Positions 26,884 through 36,092 are shown, counted from the stretch's first letter. The stretch is DNA of 64,000 bases from Vibrio sp. Isolate32 (GCF_022397955.1 NZ_JAKEUQ010000003.1:190678-254677); one strand, 5' to 3'. Notes: a model not told the origin generated them from the letters alone. Numbers and translations: made by a program.

Positions 26884-27375
26884 TTATGCCTTGTTCGCGT
26901 GCGAATTAAGCAGCTTTTCCACTTCTGCCATGAAAAATGTTAATCCGTCCTCGTCAATTTGAGAAAAACGACCAACATTTGGGCTATCGATATCAAGAAC
27001 GCCCGCTATTTTTCCGCCAATCGAGAACGGAATAACGATTTCTGAGTTACTTGCAGCGTCACAAGCGATGTGACCTTCGAACTCATGAACATCATGAATG
27101 CGCTGAACTGTATTCGTCGCAACCGCAGTTCCACACACTCCACGCCCTACCGGAATTCGCACACAAGCAGGTTGACCTTGGAAAGGACCCAGTACAAGTT
27201 CGTCTTTTTCCTTAGCTTGATCCTGCTTCATTAAATAGAAACCCGCCCAATTCAAATCATCCAATTCCATAAATAATAAAGAACTGATATTAGCAAGATT
27301 AGCAGTTAGATCGGTTTCTGATTCAATTAATGCAACGGCTTGTTTGGTTAAGCGTTGGTAATGTTCTATTTTCAT
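26884..27375 (-). CDS. msrC: MsrC (YebR-type), free methionine-(R)-sulfoxide reductase
   Basis: The 163-residue protein is a single GAF domain of the fRMsr family, which reduces free methionine-R-sulfoxide. The cysteines lie in 'ACVRIPVGRGVCGTA' and 'HIACDAASNSE', matching the family's redox cysteines. The ATG at 27375 has GGAAG upstream; the longer frame starts with a TTG and is not needed. It is divergent from the ABC exporter and precedes proQ, as yebR does near yebST in E. coli. Confidence 0.92.
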   Translation of the reverse strand: MKIEHYQRLTKQAVALIESETDLTANLANISSLLFMELDDLNWAGFYLMKQDQAKEKDELVLGPFQGQPACVRIPVGRGVCGTAVATNTVQRIHDVHEFEGHIACDAASNSEIVIPFSIGGKIAGVLDIDSPNVGRFSQIDEDGLTFFMAEVEKLLNSHANKA

Positions 27376-27464
27376 ATTAACTTCCAATTAAATTGAGACT
27401 TCCATTATCAAGAGAACGCAGTAGAATGCGGCCATCAAACTAAATAGGACTTATTCTCATTACA

Positions 27465-29261
27465 ATGAACAATTCAGAAGACACTATTAGCCGTTCTTGG
27501 TTAATAACTCAAGTAAAAAAACACAAGTCCAAATTACTGTTTGCTAACATTATTGCCATACTTGCAACTCTCATCAGTGTCCCTATCCCGTTGCTCATGC
27601 CATTAATGGTTGATGAAGTATTACTTGATAAGCCAGCTTCTGGCTTAGATATGATGAACCACCTACTTCCAACATCGTTGCAGACACCCACTGGCTATAT
27701 TGCACTGACTTTGCTGTTAGTCATTATTATGCGTACCGTTAGCCAAGCGTTGAACATTCTACAAGGGCGTCAATTTACACTCGTCTCCAAAACAATTACC
27801 TATCAAATGCGTAGCAAGATGATAGATAAGCTTGGTCGCATTAGTATTAGACAATACGAGACCAAAGGTAGCGGCGGTATTAATGCTCACCTAATAACAG
27901 ACATAGAGACAATCGATAAGTTCATTGGCTCAACGCTCTCTAAGTTCCTCATCAGCTTCTTAACGGTGTTCGGCACTGCGATCGTGTTGTTATGGTTAGA
28001 GTGGCGTTTAGGCTTGTTCATTCTACTGGTCAATCCTGTTGTTATTTATTTCTCTCGTAAACTAGGCAGCAAGGTTAAGCACCTTAAAAAGTACGAGAAC
28101 CAATCTTTCGAACGTTTTCAGAATCGCTTGGTGGAAACCTTAGATGGCATTTATCAGCTGCGTGCTGCCAACAAAGAACGTATCTTCCTAGATGAATTGA
28201 AGGTTCAAGCGAACCAAGTAAGAATCGATGCCGACAAATACGCTTGGCAGTCTGAAGCTGCTGGCCGCGTTTCGTTTCTCCTCTTCTTGTTAGGTTTCGA
28301 GCTTTTCCGCGCTGTCGCTATGCTAATGGTGCTATTCAGTGACTTAACCATTGGTCAGATCTTTGCGGTATTTGGTTACTTATGGTTCATGTTAGGCCCG
28401 GTTCAAGAGCTGCTTGGGATTCAATTCTCTTGGTATAGTGCAAAAGCGGCACTGCAACGCATCAACGATCTACTTCAATTAGAAGAAGAGAAGCGCCCGA
28501 TTAGCAAAGTAAACCCGTTTTATGAAGATCAAGAAGTGACAGTCGACATCGAAGACGTTACATTCTCTTACACATTAGAAAACACTGTTTTAAATAGGCT
28601 ATCACTACACATCCCTGCTGGTAAGAAAGTCGCTTTGGTGGGTGCGAGTGGTGGTGGTAAATCTACCTTAATCCAGTTGCTAATTGGGGTTTACCAAGCG
28701 GACTCAGGTTGCATTCGCTATAACGGTGAAACAACCGATGACATCAGTTTTGATATTATACGCAATCAAATTGCTGTTGTTTTACAACAACCTATACTCT
28801 TCAACGATACATTAAGGCATAATCTGAACCTTGGTGCTGACTATGACGAAATGTCGTTGTGGCGTGCGCTTGAAGTCTCTCAAATGCAAGACGTGATCAA
28901 GCAATTAAGTAACGGCTTAGATACTCAAATTGGTAGGAACGGTGTTCGCCTCTCTGGTGGTCAACGACAACGTCTAGCCATTGCCCGTATGGTGCTGAGC
29001 AACCCTAAGTTTGTTATTCTTGATGAAGCAACATCAGCATTAGACACGGCAACAGAGTCTGCACTACATAAAGCGTTGAGTGAGTTTTTGAAAGATCGCA
29101 CAACTTTAATTGTGGCTCATCGATTATCAGCAGTGAAACAAGCCGATCTAATCTATGTTTTAGAAGATGGACAAGTCACACAAACGGGAACACATGGTGA
29201 ACTGGTTGAACAACAAGGGCTTTATCAAACACTCTATGGCAGTGTGCAATCGCACGCCTGA
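27465..29261 (+). CDS. ABC-type exporter, fused membrane and ATPase domains
   Basis: The 598-residue protein has an N-terminal type I ABC transporter membrane domain with about six segments (residues about 20-320) and a C-terminal ATPase domain: Walker A 'GASGGGKST', signature 'LSGGQRQRLAIARM', Walker B 'FVILDEATSALD' and the switch histidine in 'IVAHRLSAV'. It would act as a homodimer or with a partner. There is no peptidase domain. It lies between msrC and letA. The spacing from AGGAC to the ATG is long (14 bases), so translation may be weak or the start imprecise. The substrate cannot be told from sequence. Confidence 0.85.
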   Translation: MNNSEDTISRSWLITQVKKHKSKLLFANIIAILATLISVPIPLLMPLMVDEVLLDKPASGLDMMNHLLPTSLQTPTGYIALTLLLVIIMRTVSQALNILQGRQFTLVSKTITYQMRSKMIDKLGRISIRQYETKGSGGINAHLITDIETIDKFIGSTLSKFLISFLTVFGTAIVLLWLEWRLGLFILLVNPVVIYFSRKLGSKVKHLKKYENQSFERFQNRLVETLDGIYQLRAANKERIFLDELKVQANQVRIDADKYAWQSEAAGRVSFLLFLLGFELFRAVAMLMVLFSDLTIGQIFAVFGYLWFMLGPVQELLGIQFSWYSAKAALQRINDLLQLEEEKRPISKVNPFYEDQEVTVDIEDVTFSYTLENTVLNRLSLHIPAGKKVALVGASGGGKSTLIQLLIGVYQADSGCIRYNGETTDDISFDIIRNQIAVVLQQPILFNDTLRHNLNLGADYDEMSLWRALEVSQMQDVIKQLSNGLDTQIGRNGVRLSGGQRQRLAIARMVLSNPKFVILDEATSALDTATESALHKALSEFLKDRTTLIVAHRLSAVKQADLIYVLEDGQVTQTGTHGELVEQQGLYQTLYGSVQSHA

Positions 29262-29317
29262 TAGTTATTGTCCTAACCACAGACACAAGACTTCTAAACT
29301 GACACACAATTCAATCC

Positions 29318-29337
29318 GGGAGGTCGCGTGACCTCCC
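29318..29337 (+). promoter_or_regulatory. Hairpin enclosing the ribosome-binding site and start of letA
   Basis: An 8-bp perfect inverted repeat (GGGAGGTC at 29318-29325 and GACCTCCC at 29330-29337) has the four-base loop GCGT. The left arm is the Shine-Dalgarno and the GTG start codon (29328-29330) lies in the loop. In the mRNA this would hide the ribosome site. Confidence 0.65.
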
Positions 29338-30602
29338 CATCTGTAACCCAAGGTCTATCAACAACAAAACATCAAAGCGACAGCAGCGCTGTGCGTTTGT
29401 GTCAGGGCTGCGAGCTTCCTATCGACAAGGTGGACATCCCACTAGGGAAATCCGCCTATTGCCCGAGATGCGGCACACAACTTTACCGAGGTGGCACCCC
29501 TAGCCTTTCTGGAAATCTAGCAATCGCGATAACCTGCTTGTTGCTATTTATCCCGTCCCACTTTTTCGACTTCATTAGCATTCGTCTTATCGGGGTGATG
29601 ATCCCCGCTACACTGCCATCCGGCGTATTTACCTTGATCAATGAAGGTTTTCCACTGCTCGGCTTACTTATCCTATTCTGTAGCTCAATAGCGCCGTTGC
29701 TCGTTTGCAGTTCTGTATTAATCAGCCACTTCTCGCTTCGTTTTGGCTTCTTTACACCGTTTCAATACTCGCTGGTTATCATTCAAACCTTAAAGCATTG
29801 GATGATGTTGGATGTATTCTTAGTGAGCGTGGCGATATCCTGTTTTAAGCTGCAAGACTACTCAGATATTTTTGTTGGTCCGGGATTGGTTGGCCTGATT
29901 CTACTGCAGCTTTTCAGTGTATTGCTGGTGAGCCGCATCAGCGTGCGCTGCTACTGGGAAGCTTGGACAAAAGAATCTGACTACTCATTTGCTGAAAGTA
30001 AGAACGTACACTGTCACAACTGCCACCTATCTCAACCGAATGGACATACTTGCGTACGTTGTCATCATGACTTATACCACCGCAAGCCCTACTCTATACA
30101 GAAGACATGGGCACTGTTATTTGCCGCATCAGTGGCTATTGTGCCAGCCAACGTCATTCCTATCTCTATCCTGATAACAAACGGTCAAAGGCTGGAAGAT
30201 ACCATCATTTCCGGTGTCGCTTCGCTGATTAATAGCGACATGTATGGCATCGCAGCAATCATTTTCATTGCCAGTATTATCGTGCCCGTCGCGAAAATAC
30301 TGGGCCTCGCGTACATCTTAATCTGTATCAAGATGAAGCGCGCCGTTTACCACAGGCAACGTATGACCATCTATTTCATCGTGAAATGGGTCGGGAAATG
30401 GTCGGTAATGGATCTGTTCGTTATTTCGATCATGATGACCTTGGTCGACCGGGGACAGATTTTAAACTTTACACCAGGTTATGGTGCAGTCGCTTTTGGC
30501 GTCGTAGTTGTTCTCACGATGCTGGCAGCGGAAAGCTTAGATCCTAGGCTAATTTGGGATAACTACACCTCAAAAGATGAGTCAGTGAATGAACAACGAT
30601 AA
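29328..30602 (+). CDS. letA: LetA (YebS/PqiA family), inner-membrane partner of LetB
   Basis: The 424-residue protein has two zinc-ribbon-like motifs ('CQGCELPIDK...YCPRCG' near residue 25 and 'CHNCHLSQPNGHTCVRCH' near residue 230), each followed by a block of about four membrane segments. This duplicated layout is that of PqiA/LetA proteins, which work with MCE-domain proteins in lipid transport across the periplasm. The start is a GTG four bases after GGGAGG. letB overlaps its end by 14 bp. The order letA-letB-rsmF matches yebS-yebT-yebU of E. coli. Confidence 0.93.
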   Translation: MTSPSVTQGLSTTKHQSDSSAVRLCQGCELPIDKVDIPLGKSAYCPRCGTQLYRGGTPSLSGNLAIAITCLLLFIPSHFFDFISIRLIGVMIPATLPSGVFTLINEGFPLLGLLILFCSSIAPLLVCSSVLISHFSLRFGFFTPFQYSLVIIQTLKHWMMLDVFLVSVAISCFKLQDYSDIFVGPGLVGLILLQLFSVLLVSRISVRCYWEAWTKESDYSFAESKNVHCHNCHLSQPNGHTCVRCHHDLYHRKPYSIQKTWALLFAASVAIVPANVIPISILITNGQRLEDTIISGVASLINSDMYGIAAIIFIASIIVPVAKILGLAYILICIKMKRAVYHRQRMTIYFIVKWVGKWSVMDLFVISIMMTLVDRGQILNFTPGYGAVAFGVVVVLTMLAAESLDPRLIWDNYTSKDESVNEQR

Positions 30603-33246
30603 CCAGTCACAAACATCATATTCACCAGAAGTAAGAAAAAACAAAGGCATCTCACCTTTGTGGATTCTACCCATATTAACCGTCGCTTTAGCCGGTTGGT
30701 TGGTCATGAAATCGATACACGATGCTGGGCAACGTGTGCAGATATACTTCTCAGATGCCGCAGGTTTAGTCGCAGGTCGAACAACGATTCGTTACCAAGG
30801 CTTAGAGGTGGGTATGGTGCGCGATATTACCCTCTCGAAAGACTTATCTAATATCTATGTTGATGCTGATATCTATCCGGAAGCGAAAAAACTGCTGTCT
30901 AAAGGCACTCGTTTTTGGCTAGTAAAGCCGACCGCAAGCTTGTCTGGAATTTCTGGGTTAGATGCTCTGGTATCCGGTAACTACATTGCGATTCACCCAA
31001 GTGAAACCAAACAAGAGCCTGAAACTGTTTTCCAAGCTTTAGAGTCTGCGCCTTCTGACTTGTTAGCTTCCGATGGCTTGAACATATCACTGACAACAAA
31101 AGATTTGGGTGGCGTATCTGTTGGCTCTCAGATTGTCTATCGTAAGATCCCAATTGGTGAGGTCTATAACTACCAACTCAACGAAAGCGGAAAGTCAGTC
31201 ACGATTCAAGCGGCTATTAAAGATGAGTACAGCCATATCATTACCGACCAAAGCCGTTTCTGGAACGTCAGTGGCTTAGTGGCAAATATTGGGTTTTCTG
31301 GTGTTGATGTTCGCTTGGAAAGTCTAAGCGCTCTATTAGGTGGTTCTATCGCCGTAGACTCACCAGGAGATGGTCAGCCAGTTGAGATGAACACCAAGTT
31401 CAAACTCTACCCAGATCTAAAAACCGCTGGTCGTGGCATCTCTATTAAGATTGCTGTTCCTGATGACAATAAGATCAGTGCAACTGGTGCCCCAATCATG
31501 TACCGCGGCATCGAAATCGGTCAAATTACCGACTTATCACTCAGCGAAGGCCGTGAAAATGTCATCGCATCTGCAGCTATCCAACCTGCGTTCAGTGATT
31601 TCCTTAACAGTGGCAGTAAGTTCATTCTCGAAGAAGCCGAACTATCACTGACAGGAATGAAGAACATTGCTAACTTGGTGACGGGCAACTTTTTAACGCT
31701 AGTCCCAGGTCAGGGTGAGAAAGCACGCCGTTTCACTGCGGTTCGTAAAACGGAATATAGCCAAGAGCAAGAAGAATCTGTCGCTATTCGCCTTACCTCG
31801 AACAACTCTTTTGGGCTCGATGTAGGCACTCAACTACTCTATAAAGGCATATCTGTTGGCTCAATCATCCAAGTAGGTTTGGTTGATGGTGTCGGTACTG
31901 GGAGCGATAAGCACGAAGTGTTCATGGAAGCGTTGATCGACAATCAATATGCTCACCTTATTAAAAGTAAAAACCGCTTCTTCGTTACAGGCAGCGCGAG
32001 TGCTGAGCTTACTGAATCGGGGTTAAGTGTGACCGTCCCACCAGCAAAGCAGCTACTGACAGGCTCAATTAGCTTCGTAAGTGAAGGTAAAAATCAAGCA
32101 AGACAAAGCTACCAACTTTTCCAAAGTAAATCGTTAGCTGAGATTGCAAAGCTAAACCAATCTGGCTCTAAAACCCTATCGCTGTTCGCAAGTGAGTTAC
32201 CGTCAATCTCTAAAGGTAGTCCACTACTCTACCGCAACCTACAAGTCGGTAGTGTGAGTGATTTTCAGCTTGCTGACGGCGGCGTAAGAATCCAGGTGAC
32301 CATTGAAAACCGCTACACGCACCTAATAAACAACAATACCGTTTTTTGGAATCGTTCTGGTGTTGAGGTCGACGCATCTTTGTCAGGCATCAGTATCAAA
32401 GCAGCTCCGGTTAAAACTCTGATTCAAGGCGGAATCGCGTTTGATTCACTGCCAGGTATCGACAACAAGCTCGGTGATGTTTGGAAGCTCTATAACGACT
32501 CTAATTCTGCTCGTAAATTTGGTCGTGCCATCACGATTACTTCTTCTGGCGATCAAGAGGTTAGCAAAGGTACACCAATTAAATATCAAGGCGTGAATGT
32601 TGGCGAAGTGACTCTGGTTTTCCCTACCTTTACCAAAGGTGGTATTGAAATCACGGCTCGTATCCTTCCTGAGTATGTAGATAAGATCGCGGTCGCTGGT
32701 AGTCATTTTTGGCTAGCTGAGCCGGAGATTGGTTTGAATGGAATTAAGAATGTCTCTTCTCTGATTTCTAAGCACATTAAAGTTGAGCCGGGGAACGGAA
32801 ACAAAACCACAGCCTTTAAGCTAAGTAATGGTCCAGTTAAACCTGAAGGCAAGATTTTCACGCTACAAAGTGAGAGTCGTGGTTCAGTATCAGAAGGTAC
32901 GCCGATTCTATTCCGCGAACTAGAAATCGGTACAGTAATTGACGTTCAACTTGGTGATTTTGCAGATCGTATTATCTCTACCATTCAAATCAAACCAGAG
33001 TTCGCTTACTTAATTCGTGCCAACAGTGTGTTCTGGAATGTATCGGGTGTGGATGTGTCTATCGGCTTGTCCGGTGCAAACATCAAAGCAGGTACTGTCG
33101 ATAGCTTAATCCGAGGTGGCATAACCTTCTCAACACCACCGACTAAAGAACTGCAGCCTTTGGCACAAGAAGACCAGTCTTTCTACTTGTACCCCAAAGC
33201 GGAAGACGAATGGAAATCCTGGAGAACGGCTATCCCTCGCCCATAA
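30589..33246 (+). CDS. letB: LetB (YebT), seven-MCE-domain lipid transport protein
   Basis: The 885-residue protein has one N-terminal membrane anchor (residues about 20-42) and seven MCE domains. Each contains a 'G.pI.YrgleIG.V' motif, for example 'GRTTIRYQGLEVGMV', 'GAPIMYRGIEIGQI', 'GTQLLYKGISVGSI' and 'GTPILFRELEIGTV'. E. coli LetB also has seven and forms a long hexameric tunnel spanning the periplasm for phospholipids. The number of domains is therefore conserved. It is translated in overlap with letA and is followed by a terminator. Confidence 0.95.
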   Translation: MNNDNQSQTSYSPEVRKNKGISPLWILPILTVALAGWLVMKSIHDAGQRVQIYFSDAAGLVAGRTTIRYQGLEVGMVRDITLSKDLSNIYVDADIYPEAKKLLSKGTRFWLVKPTASLSGISGLDALVSGNYIAIHPSETKQEPETVFQALESAPSDLLASDGLNISLTTKDLGGVSVGSQIVYRKIPIGEVYNYQLNESGKSVTIQAAIKDEYSHIITDQSRFWNVSGLVANIGFSGVDVRLESLSALLGGSIAVDSPGDGQPVEMNTKFKLYPDLKTAGRGISIKIAVPDDNKISATGAPIMYRGIEIGQITDLSLSEGRENVIASAAIQPAFSDFLNSGSKFILEEAELSLTGMKNIANLVTGNFLTLVPGQGEKARRFTAVRKTEYSQEQEESVAIRLTSNNSFGLDVGTQLLYKGISVGSIIQVGLVDGVGTGSDKHEVFMEALIDNQYAHLIKSKNRFFVTGSASAELTESGLSVTVPPAKQLLTGSISFVSEGKNQARQSYQLFQSKSLAEIAKLNQSGSKTLSLFASELPSISKGSPLLYRNLQVGSVSDFQLADGGVRIQVTIENRYTHLINNNTVFWNRSGVEVDASLSGISIKAAPVKTLIQGGIAFDSLPGIDNKLGDVWKLYNDSNSARKFGRAITITSSGDQEVSKGTPIKYQGVNVGEVTLVFPTFTKGGIEITARILPEYVDKIAVAGSHFWLAEPEIGLNGIKNVSSLISKHIKVEPGNGNKTTAFKLSNGPVKPEGKIFTLQSESRGSVSEGTPILFRELEIGTVIDVQLGDFADRIISTIQIKPEFAYLIRANSVFWNVSGVDVSIGLSGANIKAGTVDSLIRGGITFSTPPTKELQPLAQEDQSFYLYPKAEDEWKSWRTAIPRP

Positions 33247-33298
33247 ACGCGGCATAGTCGCATCAGTTTTCTAAGCGAATAACAGACAATTAACATCC

Positions 33299-33325
33299 AA
33301 ATGCAGCCATTGAGCTGCATTTTTA
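33299..33325 (+). terminator. letB terminator
   Basis: A 9-bp stem AAATGCAGC/GCTGCATTT with loop CATTGA is followed by TTTTTATTG, 52 bp after the letB stop. Confidence 0.88.
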
Positions 33326-33406
33326 TTGTTTAAAGCAAATTTGGTTTAGGACAATCTCATTTTGCTTTAAACTGCCCGCATTAACGCTATAAATCGAGAT
33401 ACCCTT

Positions 33407-34828
33407 TTGCACGCTAACGTATATATCCCGGAAGAATTCCTTACTCATATTGAAAGCATCATGCCTAGCCATTTAGATATGGCTTCGTTTGTCGCTTCTT
33501 GTCAAAAGCCACTTCGTAAAAGTATTCGCGTAAACACACTCAAGATCAGTGTTGAAGACTTTCTAGTGCGTGCGAAAGATAAAGGTTGGGAACTGGAACC
33601 AGTACCTTGGTGTGAAACGGGGTTTTGGATCACTGCCGATGAAACTGAAGTTCCACTAGGGAATACTGCCGAGCACATGTCTGGTTTGTTCTACATCCAA
33701 GAAGCCAGCTCTATGATGCCACCGTCTGCTCTTTTCCAAGGCGAAGAGAACTATCAAGCAGTTCTCGACACCGCTGCGGCTCCAGGTTCTAAAACCACTC
33801 AAATCGCAGCGTTGATGGACAACCGTGGTGTGTTGGTTGCCAATGAATATGCAGCAAGCCGAGTTAAAGTGCTTCACGCTAACATTGAACGCTGCGGCGT
33901 AAGAAATGCAGCGCTAAGTAATTTTGATGGTCGCGTGTTTGGTGGCTGGTTACCTGAACAATTCGACGCTGTATTACTAGATGCACCCTGCTCTGGTGAA
34001 GGCACAATTCGCAAAGATGCCGACGCAATGAAGAACTGGACGTATCAATCGGTTGTTGAGATTGCAGACACGCAAAAAGACCTTATTGAAAGTGCATTCC
34101 ACGCTCTTAAACCTAATGGTGTATTGGTCTACTCGACGTGTACGTTAAGCACAGAAGAAAACCAACAGGTGTGCCATCACTTAAAAGAGACCTTTGGTGA
34201 TGCGGTTGAGTTTGAATCTCTAGAGTCCCTATTCGATAACGCGAAAGCAACCACAACAGAAGAAGGCTTTCTACACATCTTCCCTCAGGTTTATGACTCT
34301 GAAGGTTTCTTCGTTGCTCGTGTCCGAAAATTAGCGTCTGTGACACCACCAGAAGTGAAGAAGCGTTTAGGTAAGTTCCCATTCGACAAGGCTTCCAAGA
34401 AAGCACAACAAGAAATAGCTGAACAGCTTTTAAGTGCATTGGATATCGAGCTACCATCAGATTCTCAAGTCTGGACTCGTGACAAAGACGTCTGGCTATT
34501 TCCTGAAGCATTAGAGCCAATGATCGGTAAATTCCGTTTCTCTCGCATGGGTATCAAGATCGCTGAAACCCATAAAAAAGGCTACCGTTGGCAACACCAA
34601 GTAGCAACGACATTAGCCAAAGGCAACGAAGCTAACATCGTTGAGCTCACTATCGAAGAGGCTCGTGAGTGGTTCATGGGTAGAGATGTTCGCCCAGAAG
34701 GCTTATCCGGAAAAGGTGAAGTGCTGGTCAAATACAATGGCGCAATCATTGGCCTTGGTAAGTGGGTTGGCAATCGAGTGAAAAACGGCCTGCCACGAGA
34801 GTTAGTACGTGATAAGAACCTGTTTTAG
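33407..34828 (+). CDS. rsmF: RsmF (YebU), 16S rRNA m5C1407 methyltransferase
   Basis: The 473-residue protein has the NOL1/NOP2 methyltransferase fold with the SAM-binding 'DTAAAPGSKTTQ', the cysteine of 'DAPCSGEG' and the catalytic cysteine of 'YSTCTLS', followed by a C-terminal PUA-like region. RsmF methylates C1407 of 16S rRNA. The start is a TTG at 33407; the N-terminus from there ('VYIPEEFL') aligns well with E. coli RsmF, and GAG lies eight bases upstream. It follows letAB as in E. coli but has its own terminators on either side. The SdsR-like sRNA gene lies just downstream. Confidence 0.95.
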   Translation: MHANVYIPEEFLTHIESIMPSHLDMASFVASCQKPLRKSIRVNTLKISVEDFLVRAKDKGWELEPVPWCETGFWITADETEVPLGNTAEHMSGLFYIQEASSMMPPSALFQGEENYQAVLDTAAAPGSKTTQIAALMDNRGVLVANEYAASRVKVLHANIERCGVRNAALSNFDGRVFGGWLPEQFDAVLLDAPCSGEGTIRKDADAMKNWTYQSVVEIADTQKDLIESAFHALKPNGVLVYSTCTLSTEENQQVCHHLKETFGDAVEFESLESLFDNAKATTTEEGFLHIFPQVYDSEGFFVARVRKLASVTPPEVKKRLGKFPFDKASKKAQQEIAEQLLSALDIELPSDSQVWTRDKDVWLFPEALEPMIGKFRFSRMGIKIAETHKKGYRWQHQVATTLAKGNEANIVELTIEEAREWFMGRDVRPEGLSGKGEVLVKYNGAIIGLGKWVGNRVKNGLPRELVRDKNLF

Positions 34829-34875
34829 CCAGAATTACAGCCCTATCGCTGAGTAGGCGTATAGGCGAACAAATA

Positions 34876-34910
34876 AAAGCCCAAACAACGCACGTTGCTT
34901 GGGCTTTTTC
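34876..34910 (+). terminator. rsmF terminator
   Basis: A 13-bp stem (AAAGCCCAAACAA with TTGCTTGGGCTTT, one mismatch) is followed by a T-run, 47 bp after the rsmF stop codon. Confidence 0.9.
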
Positions 34911-34975
34911 TATTGAATTTAAGTCATGCTATCTATGTAAAAACACGTTCGAACTACACTTAATTACAAAACAAT

Positions 34976-35000
34976 CAATTCAATTCAATTCAATTCAATT
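34976..35000 (+). repeat. Tandem pentanucleotide repeat (CAATT)5
   Basis: Five perfect copies of CAATT stand in tandem between the rsmF terminator and the promoter of the SdsR-like RNA. The copy number could vary between strains by slippage. Its end lies about 43 bp upstream of the inferred -10 element. Confidence 0.95.
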
Positions 35001-35042
35001 CGCTATTTTTACGTTGAAAAATCGCATATCGGGAAAATTAAA

Positions 35043-35049
35043 CTAAACT
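35043..35049 (+). promoter_or_regulatory. Sigma-S-type -10 element of the SdsR-like RNA gene
   Basis: CTAAACT resembles the RpoS-preferred -10 (CTATACT) of enteric sdsR, including the leading C. No good -35 is visible at standard spacing, which also fits RpoS dependence. It places the RNA start near 35056. Confidence 0.55.
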
Positions 35050-35055
35050 TCATCT

Positions 35056-35140
35056 AGTAAACAAAGAATTGAAACGATTAGCGTAGGCTCTTCGGAGCCA
35101 TTTCCCCTAAGCCCAAACAGGAAAGTTTGGGCTTTTTTTT
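35056..35140 (+). ncRNA. sdsR: SdsR (RyeB) small RNA homologue
   Basis: The segment is a non-coding stretch of about 85 nt. It contains a hairpin with a TTCG tetraloop (GGCTC/GAGCC, 35086-35099), then the unpaired block CATTTCCCC, then a strong terminator hairpin AAGCCCAAAC/GTTTGGGCTT with eight T residues ending at 35140. E. coli SdsR has the same order: AGCG, a GGCTC..GAGCC hairpin, ATTTCCC, and a terminator whose loop contains ACAGGAA. The 12-mer GAGCCATTTCCC and the loop ACAGGAA are identical here. In enteric bacteria SdsR is an abundant, Hfq-dependent, RpoS-controlled RNA that represses porin, tolC and mutS mRNAs; its gene lies close to yebU (rsmF). The 5' end is inferred from the -10 element. 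Targets in this organism are unknown. Confidence 0.8.
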
Positions 35141-35155
35141 GACCGAGTGCTTGGC

Positions 35156-35995
35156 TTATTTAGCTAGACTGATGCCTTCTTTATCGATAGAGATCTTGCC
35201 AGCCTTGTACAAACCACCGATGGTCTTTTTGAATGTACCTTTGCTGGTTCTGAAAGCAGAGAAGATCGCTTCAGGTGAAGACTTATCATTCAAAGGCAAA
35301 AAGCCGCCTTTCTTTTCAAGCAAGTCTAAGATCTTAACGCTTAGGTCATCCATCTTAGCTACGCCGACTTTCTGAAGAGAAAGGTCAATCTTACCGTCTT
35401 CTTCACGAATGTTTTTAATGTAGCCTTTCAGCGTCTTACCAATAAATAGTTTACCGATGATGTCTGATGGGAAAATCATGCCCCAGTGCTCGCCATTAAC
35501 GATCGCTTTGTAGCCTAACTGGCTACGTTCAGCGATGATTAAGTCAACTTGCTGGTTACGTTTGTAATTCGCCGGAGTGTTGTCTAACCATTTGTTAAAC
35601 TTAGTTGTACCTACAATGCGGCTAGATGCTTTATCAATGTACACATATACTAAGATTGACTGGCCTTCGTTTAATCGACCACGTTGTTCGCTGAAAGGAA
35701 CCAGTAGGTCTTTGCCTTTCACGCCCCAGTTCATGAATGCACCGGTGCTGTTTGCACCTTCAACAGTCATCAACCCAAACTGGCCAACTTGTGCGATAGG
35801 TTTTTCAGTCGTTGCAGCGATCTGGTTGTCAGAATCAATGTACAAGAACACATCTAACTTTTGACCAATTTCAACACCTTCAGGAGTAAATCGTTTCGGC
35901 AGCAACACCGTTCCATAGTCGCTAGCGTCAAGGAATACACCGAAATCTGCTTGTTTTACTACTTCTAAGTTGTTTATTTGACCAATATTAATCAT
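35156..35995 (-). CDS. CvfB-family S1-domain RNA-binding protein
   Basis: The 279-residue protein starts at the ATG at 35995 ('MINIGQINNLEVV'), which matches family members; the longer frame lacks support. It has S1-like OB-fold modules (first at about 1-65 with 'GVFLD..DYGTVLLPKR', second at about 70-130, third at about 145-210 with 'YIKNIREEDGKIDLSLQ') and a C-terminal winged helix ('SPEAIFSAFRTSKGTFKKTIG'). CvfB proteins bind RNA and affect virulence in Staphylococcus. It is divergent from the unknown membrane protein and ends 15 bp from the end of the SdsR-like gene, convergent to it. Confidence 0.88.
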   Translation of the reverse strand: MINIGQINNLEVVKQADFGVFLDASDYGTVLLPKRFTPEGVEIGQKLDVFLYIDSDNQIAATTEKPIAQVGQFGLMTVEGANSTGAFMNWGVKGKDLLVPFSEQRGRLNEGQSILVYVYIDKASSRIVGTTKFNKWLDNTPANYKRNQQVDLIIAERSQLGYKAIVNGEHWGMIFPSDIIGKLFIGKTLKGYIKNIREEDGKIDLSLQKVGVAKMDDLSVKILDLLEKKGGFLPLNDKSSPEAIFSAFRTSKGTFKKTIGGLYKAGKISIDKEGISLAK

Positions 35996-36092
35996 CAAGA
36001 TTGTCTCTACTTTAAATTTGGCGGAGATTATACGTGATCTCTGATATGCTTTCGCTAGTTTCATTCATATTTTTACATTCTAGGAGCCATCG

